This document shows positions 7,252-13,237 of a stretch of 16,249 nt of DNA, piece after piece (within the stretch, counting starts at the first letter, position 1; each line of letters begins with the position of its first letter). Below the pieces are notes generated by a model. The model was not told where the DNA came from. It was given only the letters and a program-made list of their open reading frames with translations, and did no database searches. Source of the stretch: Dehalococcoidia bacterium (lineage in GTDB: Bacteria > Chloroflexota > Dehalococcoidia > Tepidiformales > Tepidiformaceae); assembly GCA_009838385.1 (NCBI GenBank), contig VXRS01000122.1, forward strand, positions 1 to 16,249, given 5' to 3'. Position numbers and translations under genes: made by a program.

Positions 7252-7886
7252 GGGCTGCGGCGCACCAGCACGCAGACTCGCGGGATCGGCGGCAGGGCGA
7301 ACGGGCCCAGCTCGACCAGGTCGATCGCGTCGAAGCCGCACTCCGTCAGGAGCGCCGCCATGCGGCCCCACCCGCGCAGGTCGACCTCCGCGCAGCCCCC
7401 GGACACGATGCGCCGGTGGATGTCGTTGAGCGGCCCCCAGCGCACCGGCGCGAACTCGACGATCAGCCCGGCGCCGCCCGGCGCCAGGATGCGCGAGAGC
7501 TCCTCGGCGAAGCCGTGCACGGCATCATCATCGAGGCCGCGCAGCACGTGCAGGACGGTGACGGCGTCGAAGGACGCGTCCCGGAAGGGAAGCTGCTCCG
7601 GCCACGCGACGAGGTCGACCGGGTCGCCCGCCGCCGACACGTCGAGCACGACGGGGCGGGCGGGGGAGCCCGCCCCCCTCGCCAGCAGCTCGGCGAAACC
7701 GCCGCCGCCAAGGCTGATATCGAGGTAGGTGCGGGCCGTGTCGAGCTGGAGCAGATCGATCATCTTCCCGGCGCGGGGGAAGAGGAGCGCTCGCCCCGAG
7801 GGTGAGTCGAACGCGCGCCCGAACGCTTGCGGCCCCGCAAGCCAGCGCTCCCGCGCGCTGATGGCCTCCCGGCGTCGGCGAATCAC
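7248..7886 (-). CDS. Class I SAM-dependent methyltransferase
   Basis: 212 aa. It has a Rossmann-type methyltransferase core: motif I TYLDISLGGGGFAELLA (53-69), an acidic residue after beta2 (VVLDVS, Asp82), LPFRDASFDAVTVLHVL (99-115) holding the post-II/motif IV acidic block, and the motif V-like LAPGG (134-138). This resembles the UbiE/Methyltransf_11 type; the substrate cannot be read from sequence. Start is GTG at 7886, overlapping the preceding stop by 4 nt (GTGA), so translation is probably coupled to the upstream unknown gene. The frame stays open far upstream as a shadow of the M23 gene and should not be used. The tetranucleotide CTAG at 7248-7251 holds its TAG stop and, on the other strand, that of alr. 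A GC-rich inverted repeat lies inside the gene just after motif I. Confidence 0.8.
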   Translation of the reverse strand: MIRRRREAISARERWLAGPQAFGRAFDSPSGRALLFPRAGKMIDLLQLDTARTYLDISLGGGGFAELLARGAGSPARPVVLDVSAAGDPVDLVAWPEQLPFRDASFDAVTVLHVLRGLDDDAVHGFAEELSRILAPGGAGLIVEFAPVRWGPLNDIHRRIVSGGCAEVDLRGWGRMAALLTECGFDAIDLVELGPFALPPIPRVCVLVRRSP

Positions 7887-8311
7887 AGCTCGTAGGTTAG
7901 GCGGACGCGGCGATTGGCGCGCCCCGCGCCCTCGACGATGTCGCGCAGGGCCGCCGCCTCTTCGGCCAGCGATTCCGCCCCGGCGCGCCGCACGAAGGCG
8001 CCCGCGCGTTCGTCCCCGGCCAGCGCCGCGACCAGCGCCTCCAGGCTCCCCGCCAGGGGACCGGCGTCCTGCCAGGCCCGCTCCAGATTCGCCTCGTCCT
8101 CGGAGTCCTCGGGGCCGCGTTCGTAGAAGGTCGTGAGCGGTCCCAGACGTACGCCCAGGTCCGCGACCCGCTCCGACAGCGCGATGAGCGGGTGGCGCGC
8201 CCCGAACCCGCGCACCGCCGCGAACGACATGAACGCCACGAGCGCCGAGCCCTCCCCGGGCAGGGCGCCCGCGTCCCCTTCGCCCTCGACCTCCACGGTC
8301 AGCCGCATCAC
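7883..8311 (-). CDS. Hypothetical protein in the M23-methyltransferase operon
   Basis: 142 aa (141 if ATG at 8308 is used instead of GTG at 8311). I do not recognise a family. The sequence starts with a beta-like segment (MRLTVEVEGEG), has no signal peptide or membrane span, and is acidic in the middle (YERGPEDSEDEANLERAW) with predicted helices through about 85-125, then ends in a strand (RRVRLTYEL). The two strand-like ends flanking helices suggest a small soluble alpha/beta protein. It begins directly after the M23 TAG stop and its own stop overlaps the methyltransferase start, so the three genes form a tight unit. Codon use (third-position G/C) matches the neighbours, supporting a real gene. 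Confidence 0.7.
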   Translation of the reverse strand: MMRLTVEVEGEGDAGALPGEGSALVAFMSFAAVRGFGARHPLIALSERVADLGVRLGPLTTFYERGPEDSEDEANLERAWQDAGPLAGSLEALVAALAGDERAGAFVRRAGAESLAEEAAALRDIVEGAGRANRRVRLTYEL

Positions 8312-9277
8312 CTAGAACCCGTTTCGTCCGTCGACGAAGCGCATCGGATCGACGAGCACGCCGTGGATGGAGATCTCCCAGTGCAGGTGGGGCGCCGTCG
8401 AGAGGCCCGAGTCGCCCACGAAGCCGATCAGTTGGCCCTTTTGCACCTCCTGCCCCTCGGCAACGGCGAAGGCGCTCAGGTGGGCGTATCCGGAGAACAC
8501 GCCCCCTCCGTGATCGATGATGACCGTGTTGCCGCGAAGGGCGAGCTGCCGCGCCAGCGCCACGCGACCGCTGTTCGTCGCGGTCACGGGCGCCCCCTCC
8601 GGGGCGGCGAAGTCGGTACCGCCGTGGTTGCCCCCCACGGGCCCGTCGTTGAATGAACGCCGCTCTCCGAACTGGCTCGAGATCTGGCCCCCGGACGGCG
8701 ACCGCCAGCGCCCCTCCCAGAGCTTCTGCGGCGTCACCACGGCGTACGTGTCGGCCAGGAGGGCGTTTTCCCGGTCGCGCTCCGCCTGGTCGAGCACCGG
8801 GTCGCCCGCGCCCTCCTCGTAGTAGAGGTTGGCGACATCCCACACGGACTCGGTGATCGTGATCTCGTGCTCGAAGCTGCCCTCGGTGCCGTTCACCATC
8901 GTGACCTGCACCAGCATGGTGTGCGTTCCCGGCGCGTCGAAGACGCCGATGCCGACGTAGCTGTACATGCTGAAATCGCCCTGGGTGAGCGGGTAGCGCT
9001 GGCCCAGGAACACGACCCGGCCCTCCTCCACGCTCCCCGTGACCGACACGAGCACGGCCCCTCCCTGGGGGACCTCGACGACGGACACGATGAGCTCGGG
9101 CGGCACGATGGCGACTTCCGCCGTCGCCACGCCCACCGCGGGGGGCGGCGTCTCCTCGGCAGCAGGCGTCACCGTCTCGACCGTCACCCCCGAACTCCCA
9201 CTGCCACCCGCGCAGCCCCCTGCCAGCAGCATCAGCGCCGCCAGCGCTAGGGCGAGCTGCAATCCCGAGACGCGCAT
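8312..9277 (-). CDS. M23 (LytM-type) metallopeptidase lipoprotein
   Basis: 321 aa. It is a predicted zinc endopeptidase that cuts peptidoglycan cross-bridges outside the membrane. The signal ends in lipobox LAGGC (Cys22). Residues about 55-145 form a beta-rich region (VPQGGAVLVSVTG, GTHTMLVQVTMVNG), and 190-316 hold the LytM domain: RWRSPSGGQISSQFG, the zinc ligands of NHGGTDFA (His218, Asp222), DHGGGVFSGYAHLS (His266) and the HLH motif of APHLHWE (His297, His299). All catalytic residues are present, so it should be an active enzyme and not a degenerate LytM activator such as EnvC. Start is ATG at 9277, without an evident Shine-Dalgarno. It is the first gene of a three-gene unit and divergent from the DUF302 gene. 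It may act together with the lytic transglycosylase nearby. Confidence 0.92.
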   Translation of the reverse strand: MRVSGLQLALALAALMLLAGGCAGGSGSSGVTVETVTPAAEETPPPAVGVATAEVAIVPPELIVSVVEVPQGGAVLVSVTGSVEEGRVVFLGQRYPLTQGDFSMYSYVGIGVFDAPGTHTMLVQVTMVNGTEGSFEHEITITESVWDVANLYYEEGAGDPVLDQAERDRENALLADTYAVVTPQKLWEGRWRSPSGGQISSQFGERRSFNDGPVGGNHGGTDFAAPEGAPVTATNSGRVALARQLALRGNTVIIDHGGGVFSGYAHLSAFAVAEGQEVQKGQLIGFVGDSGLSTAPHLHWEISIHGVLVDPMRFVDGRNGF

Positions 9278-9338
9278 AGCACAAGGGTGCGTCAGTGGCC
9301 CGCCACCGTCGACCGCGCCCCGAGCCGCCCCACCCTGC

Positions 9339-9344
9339 TACCAT
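9339..9344 (+). promoter_or_regulatory. Possible -10 element, leaderless start for the DUF302 gene
   Basis: TACCAT lies exactly 7 nt before the ATG at 9352, the spacing expected if transcription begins on the start codon. No Shine-Dalgarno is present before the ATG. There is no good -35 at the right distance, so this rests on the -10 and the spacing only. Confidence 0.35.
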
Positions 9345-9351
9345 CCCGCGC

Positions 9352-9753
9352 ATGTCAACGTCATCCGTCGAGGAGCGCCCCTTCGCCCTGCGGCGCACCG
9401 CCAACTTCGACTTCATCGAGGGGCTGAACCGTACGAAGGAGGCCCTGCGCGAACAGGGCTTCGATATCGCCACCACGCTCGACGCCAGCGGCGCCCTCGG
9501 CGGCGCCTGCACGATCCTCGGCATCTATGACGACGACCTGCTGCGCCGCGCCGTCGAAGCGGACCCCGACGCGGGTGCGCTGCTACCCTGCAGCGTCGCC
9601 GTTCACGCCAGCGGCGACGGGATCGTCGTCGAGGCGGTCGATCCGACGGTCACGCTGGGCGGGGTGGGGAACGAAGCGCTCGCCGCCATCGCCGCCGAGG
9701 TGCGGGAACGGCTCGCGAACGCCCTCGGGCGCATACCGGCTGCCCGCCGCTGA
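9352..9753 (+). CDS. DUF302 domain protein
   Basis: 133 aa. The pattern matches DUF302: an amphipathic segment (FIEGLNRTKEALREQGFDI), a central TILG, RAVEADPDAGALLPCSVAVH (66-85) holding the conserved LLPC, and EAVDP (94-98). The biochemical function of the family is unknown. The segment after TILG (IYDDDLLRRA) lacks the ACNP commonly seen there in family members. No signal peptide. Start is ATG at 9352; an in-frame GTG at 9295 would add 19 Pro/Arg-rich residues that do not align with the family. The gene is divergent from the M23 lipoprotein gene and convergent with tRNA-Pro, 23 nt away. Conserved family core and codon use support a real gene. Confidence 0.8.
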   Translation: MSTSSVEERPFALRRTANFDFIEGLNRTKEALREQGFDIATTLDASGALGGACTILGIYDDDLLRRAVEADPDAGALLPCSVAVHASGDGIVVEAVDPTVTLGGVGNEALAAIAAEVRERLANALGRIPAARR

Positions 9754-9767
9754 CACCGGGATCGGTG
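9754..9767. terminator. Small hairpin between DUF302 and tRNA-Pro ends
   Basis: CACCG-GGAT-CGGTG begins at the first base after the DUF302 stop. The 5-bp stem with a 4-nt loop sits between two convergent transcripts. There is no T-run on either strand, so a Rho-independent role is doubtful. Confidence 0.2.
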
Positions 9768-9776
9768 GGGGAAGGC

Positions 9777-9853
9777 TGGTCGGGGTGCCCGGATTTGAAC
9801 CGGGGACCTCTTCGTCCCGAACGAAGCACTCTACCTGGCTGAGCTACACCCCG
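9777..9853 (-). tRNA. tRNA-Pro (anticodon CGG)
   Basis: 77 nt including an encoded CCA. Acceptor stem CGGGGTG pairs with CACCCCG. The D arm is GCTC...GAGT, the anticodon stem CTTCG/CGAAG encloses loop TTCGGGA (anticodon CGG, G at position 37 as usual in tRNA-Pro), then variable AGGTC, T-arm CCCGG-TTCAAAT-CCGGG, discriminator A and CCA at 9779-9777. It reads the proline codon CCG, common in this GC-rich genome. Every stem pairs fully apart from one G-T in the D arm. Confidence 0.97.
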
Positions 9854-9864
9854 AGCGAACTCCC

Positions 9865-9893
9865 AGAATAGCGCCGCCGCCCCTACCCGTCGC
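9865..9893 (-). promoter_or_regulatory. Possible promoter of tRNA-Pro
   Basis: TATTCT (9870-9865) is a 4/6 match to the -10 consensus, and GCGACG (9893-9888), 17 nt upstream, keeps only the GAC core of the -35. Transcription would begin near 9859, about 6 nt before the mature tRNA 5' end. Confidence 0.4.
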
Positions 9894-9914
9894 CCCCTCC
9901 TCGTCCCGCTCTCC

Positions 9915-9920
9915 TACACT
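9915..9920 (+). promoter_or_regulatory. Possible -10 element for the SDR gene
   Basis: TACACT matches the -10 consensus at four positions and lies 36 nt before the ATG at 9957, giving a leader of about 30 nt that includes the GGGGAG ribosome binding site. No clear -35 is seen. Confidence 0.3.
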
Positions 9921-9956
9921 ACGTCGCGCGGGCCGCCGGCCCCGGGGAGAACTGTC

Positions 9957-10748
9957 ATGAGCGAGCACGCAGCAGCGCAGCGTTTCGAAGGCAAGGTCGT
10001 CGTCATCACCGGCGCGGCCGGGGGTATTGGCCGCGCCACCTGCGTGCGGCTCGCCCAGGAGGGCGCCCGCATCGTCGCCGTCGACCTCGCGGGTAGCGAC
10101 CTCGGCGGCGCCGTGGATGCGGTCGAAGAGGCCGGGGGCGAAGCTATCGCCGTCCCCACCGACGTGACCGTCTGGGCCGACCACGAGCGCTACGTACGCG
10201 AGGCTGTCGACAACTTCGGCGGCATCGACGGGTTCTTCAACAACGCCGGCATCGAGGGCCTCGTCACTCCCCTTACCGACTACCCCGAGGACATGTTCGA
10301 CAAGGTCATCGCCGTCAACGTGAAGGGCGTCTGGCTTGGTCTGAAGGCGGTCGCACCGGCGATGCAGGCGCGCGGCGGGGGCGCCGTCGTCAACACCGCC
10401 TCGACCGCCGGCCTGGGGGGCACGCCCCACCTCGTCGCCTACGGCGCGAGCAAGCACGCGGTCATCGGCCTCACGCGCACGGCCGCACTCGAGTTCGCCC
10501 GCGACAACATCCGCGTGAACGCCATCTGCCCCGCCCCCATCGAGACGCGCATGATGCGGTCCATCGAGCGCGGCGGCGATCCCGACGACCCCGAGGGTCG
10601 CCACCGCGACATCGCCGCCGGCCTCCCCCTGCGCCGCTACGGCGAGCCCCACGAGGTGGCCGCCCTCGCCGCCTTCCTCCTGAGCGACGAGTCATCCTTC
10701 ATGACGGGCGCCTACTACCAGGTCGACGGCGGCTCCAAGGCGCGCTAG
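9957..10748 (+). CDS. Short-chain dehydrogenase/reductase (classical SDR)
   Basis: 263 aa, an NAD(P)-dependent oxidoreductase. Rossmann cofactor loop TGAAGGIG (18-25); aspartate 43 at the end of beta2 (AVDLAG) suggests NAD(H) over NADP(H). NNAG is at 95-98. The catalytic tetrad is Asn121, Ser149, Tyr162 and Lys166 (YGASK), with usual spacing. The end, FLLSDESSFMTGAYYQVDGG, is the typical SDR C-terminus. CPAPIET replaces the common CPG block. Substrate is not deducible; such enzymes are often annotated loosely as 3-oxoacyl-ACP reductase-like or glucose dehydrogenase-like. ATG at 9957 has GGGGAG 7 nt upstream. It is divergent from tRNA-Pro and convergent with the first NHL gene, only 5 nt between stops. 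Confidence 0.93.
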   Translation: MSEHAAAQRFEGKVVVITGAAGGIGRATCVRLAQEGARIVAVDLAGSDLGGAVDAVEEAGGEAIAVPTDVTVWADHERYVREAVDNFGGIDGFFNNAGIEGLVTPLTDYPEDMFDKVIAVNVKGVWLGLKAVAPAMQARGGGAVVNTASTAGLGGTPHLVAYGASKHAVIGLTRTAALEFARDNIRVNAICPAPIETRMMRSIERGGDPDDPEGRHRDIAAGLPLRRYGEPHEVAALAAFLLSDESSFMTGAYYQVDGGSKAR

Positions 10749-10753
10749 GGGCA

Positions 10754-13174
10754 CTACTCGTCCGGGAGGGTGATCTTCCAGATGATGTGTTTCTGGTCCG
10801 AAACGATCAGGTTCCCCTCAGAGGTAATGAGGATGCCTTGTGGGTGAAAGAACGAGTCGGCGACGATCGCGGCTTCCCCGTTGGTGGATATCCTGACGAC
10901 CCGTCCGTGCGGCGAATCCACGGCATAGAGCGTCCCATCAGGCCCTACGGCCAAGTCCGTCACGATTGCCGAGAAGACGCCTCCATACCTCCCGGGGAAG
11001 TCTTCGACCAGCGTGGAGACCGCGCCGTTGCTCTGCACCTGAAGGATAGCGGTCGGCTGCCGGCTCGAGCCGGAGGTCGCATACGACACGGTTCCCTCCG
11101 TACTCACGGCGATTGCGCGAACGCCGATGTCGTGGGCGGCCACGAACGATACCTCCCCATGCGGAGCAACCCGCAACACGCGCAAGGTCTGGTCTTCCAC
11201 GATGAGCAGGTTGCCTTCGGGGTCTACGGCGAGCGCGCCTGGGGAGATAGATGACCCCTTCTCCTCTACCGGACCAACGGTGCCGTCGGGTGCGATCCTG
11301 CGAACGCGATCGTTCCCGGTGTCCGCCACATAGATAGACCCATCGGGACCCACGGCGACATCCCAAGGGTCATCGAACTGGGCCACGTCCCCGGGGCCGT
11401 CGCGGTCCCCCCTGCCGTTTCCCCCTGCGATCGTCGTAACCGTCCCGTCCGGCGAGATTCGGCGAATGGCGTGGTTGAAATTGTCGGCGACGATCACACT
11501 GCCATCGGCTTCGAGCGCCATCTTCCTGGGGTAGTGGAAGAGGGCTTCTTCGCCGGGCCCATCAACGAAGCCGCTGACTTGATAGCCGCGGCTACTGGAA
11601 CCGAATCCACCGCGCCCGGCCAGCGCGCTCACGTGCACACCCTCCAGCCGGGGCAACTCTGAGATGGGGGCCAGGGCGACGGGCGGGAACCCCTCCGCTT
11701 CGGGGAAGACAACCCGGACAACGCTATTGGCCTGATCCGTTACCAGGAGGGCGCCCCCGGGGAGGACCGCAAGCTGCCCGGGCCAGCTGAATTGGGCCGT
11801 GCCGCGGTCACCATCAAGGAAGCCATCAGCGCCCGTACCGGCCACGGCCTCCAGGGTATCCGGCCCGGCAACCCTGACGATCTGGTTCCGCGCGGTATTC
11901 GCCAGGTAGACCTCACCCTCGTTCGTGACCGCGAGACCATCGGGCGAGACGAGCAGGCCCTTAGCACTCCGGGTGTGGCTCTGGAAGACCGTCGAAACCC
12001 AGCCGTCGGTCGCAACCTTGCGAACACGGTAAGACGGATCCGTGTAGCTGTAGGGCCCGTAGTCCTGGCCGTCGAGGACATACAGATTGCCCTCGGCGTC
12101 GACGTCAATGTCACGAAGGGACACGAACCCCACCTGCGTCTTCCAACCAGACGAGTCGGTGTTCGGGCCTCCCCCAACAAACCTCGACAAGTGGCCGGAT
12201 GGTGAGAGGTGCTTGATGCTGCCGCGTTCCATGACGTAGAGACCGCCATCTGGCGCGAGCGCAAGCCTGGAGGGCCCGCTGAGCACCACCCGCTCGGGCT
12301 CATCCTGAGCGACGTGCGTCTCGCTTTCCGGCGGGTCGCCCCCAGCGACCGTCACGACCATCCCGTCTGGCGTGATCTTGCGGATGCGCCTCGCGAACCA
12401 GTCTGCGACGTAGATGGATCCATCCGGATGGATGGCAACGTCACTCGCTACCTGGAACCGGGCGGTTGCCGCCGGTCCGTCACGATTGCCGGAAGTCGAC
12501 CCCCCGGCAATCGTCGTCACCGTGCCGTCTGGCAGGATGCGGCGAACAGCGCGCCGGTCGGCGACGACCACACTGCCGTCGCGGTCGACAGCGAGACCGA
12601 GGTGACCGAGGTAAGGACGGGAGAGGCCTCCCGCCCCGAACTGCGCCTCGCTTCCGCGACCGTCCACGTACCCCCAGACCCCAGCCTGCCCCGCCAGCGT
12701 CGCCACCTCTGCGGGCGGCAGGGGGACATCGAGTCTGACGTTGCCGTAACGGAAGCGCCCGCTGGAGCTGACGCCGTCGTCCAGTGGCAGCCGGATCGTC
12801 CCAAACACGCCCCAATCGCCATCGGCGGGACGCGCGCTGATGTAGACGCGCGCGCTATTGCCCACGTCCTGCCAGACGCGCACCTCGACGGTCGCCGGAT
12901 CCGCCCGGCCGAGCAGGGGCACATCGAGGTCGATGTCGCCGTAGCGGAACCGACCCGTCGCGCTGATCCCGTCGTCAAGGGCCAGCGAGATCGTCCCCAG
13001 CGTTCGCCACGAACCCGCGGCAGGACGGGCGCTCACGTAGATGTCGAGCTCGTCGCCCACATCCTGCCAGACGCGTACCTCGATGGGCGCGGCCGGCTCA
13101 CCCTGCGCCTCCACCCCGGCCACCGCCGCGAGCCCCAGCAGCATTCCAACGACCGCGACGGCCAGCCGTATCAC
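10754..13174 (-). CDS. Secreted NHL-repeat beta-propeller protein 1, with two N-terminal 57-aa repeats
   Basis: 806 aa from GTG at 13174 (AGGGG Shine-Dalgarno 6 nt upstream); TTG at 13213 would add 13 residues but has no binding site. An N-terminal hydrophobic signal (VIRLAVAVVG to about residue 23) ends near VEAQG; there is no lipobox. Then two 57-residue VWQDVG repeats, followed by about a dozen NHL-type blades with the signature DGSIYVADTGNDRVRRI, split by a proline-rich linker (about 490-520) into what look like two propellers of about six blades each. NHL propellers mediate binding, not catalysis, in most known cases; this one acts outside the membrane, and no partner or substrate is apparent. 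It follows NHL gene 2 by 63 nt. There is no C-terminal anchor or membrane span. Confidence 0.88.
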   Translation of the reverse strand: MIRLAVAVVGMLLGLAAVAGVEAQGEPAAPIEVRVWQDVGDELDIYVSARPAAGSWRTLGTISLALDDGISATGRFRYGDIDLDVPLLGRADPATVEVRVWQDVGNSARVYISARPADGDWGVFGTIRLPLDDGVSSSGRFRYGNVRLDVPLPPAEVATLAGQAGVWGYVDGRGSEAQFGAGGLSRPYLGHLGLAVDRDGSVVVADRRAVRRILPDGTVTTIAGGSTSGNRDGPAATARFQVASDVAIHPDGSIYVADWFARRIRKITPDGMVVTVAGGDPPESETHVAQDEPERVVLSGPSRLALAPDGGLYVMERGSIKHLSPSGHLSRFVGGGPNTDSSGWKTQVGFVSLRDIDVDAEGNLYVLDGQDYGPYSYTDPSYRVRKVATDGWVSTVFQSHTRSAKGLLVSPDGLAVTNEGEVYLANTARNQIVRVAGPDTLEAVAGTGADGFLDGDRGTAQFSWPGQLAVLPGGALLVTDQANSVVRVVFPEAEGFPPVALAPISELPRLEGVHVSALAGRGGFGSSSRGYQVSGFVDGPGEEALFHYPRKMALEADGSVIVADNFNHAIRRISPDGTVTTIAGGNGRGDRDGPGDVAQFDDPWDVAVGPDGSIYVADTGNDRVRRIAPDGTVGPVEEKGSSISPGALAVDPEGNLLIVEDQTLRVLRVAPHGEVSFVAAHDIGVRAIAVSTEGTVSYATSGSSRQPTAILQVQSNGAVSTLVEDFPGRYGGVFSAIVTDLAVGPDGTLYAVDSPHGRVVRISTNGEAAIVADSFFHPQGILITSEGNLIVSDQKHIIWKITLPDE
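12719..12889 (-). repeat. 57-aa VWQDVG repeat, copy 2 of NHL protein 1
   Basis: Encodes VEVRVWQDVGNSARVYISAR to VRLDVPL. Shared with all four copies: VRVWQDVG, SARPA, GTI, LDDG, GRF and LDVP. Closest partner is copy 2 of NHL protein 2 (about 45 of 57 residues identical by hand count). Confidence 0.85.
12914..13084 (-). repeat. 57-aa VWQDVG repeat, copy 1 of NHL protein 1
   Basis: Encodes IEVRVWQDVGDELDIYVSAR to IDLDVPL. About 45 of 57 residues match copy 1 of NHL protein 2; only about 37 match the second copy of its own gene. Domain family not recognised. Confidence 0.85.
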
Positions 13175-13237
13175 CCACCACCCCTGCAAGGCATCCGCGC
13201 CACGATAACGCAAACGTGCCAGGAACCGCCGCGATGG

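Noticed and set aside
7887..9524. Minus-strand frame extending the methyltransferase far upstream
   Set aside because: It overlays the unknown gene and the M23 peptidase in a different frame and is Arg/Gly-rich with no family motifs.
9527..9871. Plus-strand frame containing VGVPGFEPG
   Set aside because: This peptide is the well-known false translation of the antisense of a tRNA; the tRNA-Pro is clear.
13175..13194. Seven-codon ATG reading frame just before NHL gene 1, ending on its GTG
   Set aside because: Looks like a leader peptide, but it is too short, has no ribosome-binding site of its own and no attenuator structure.
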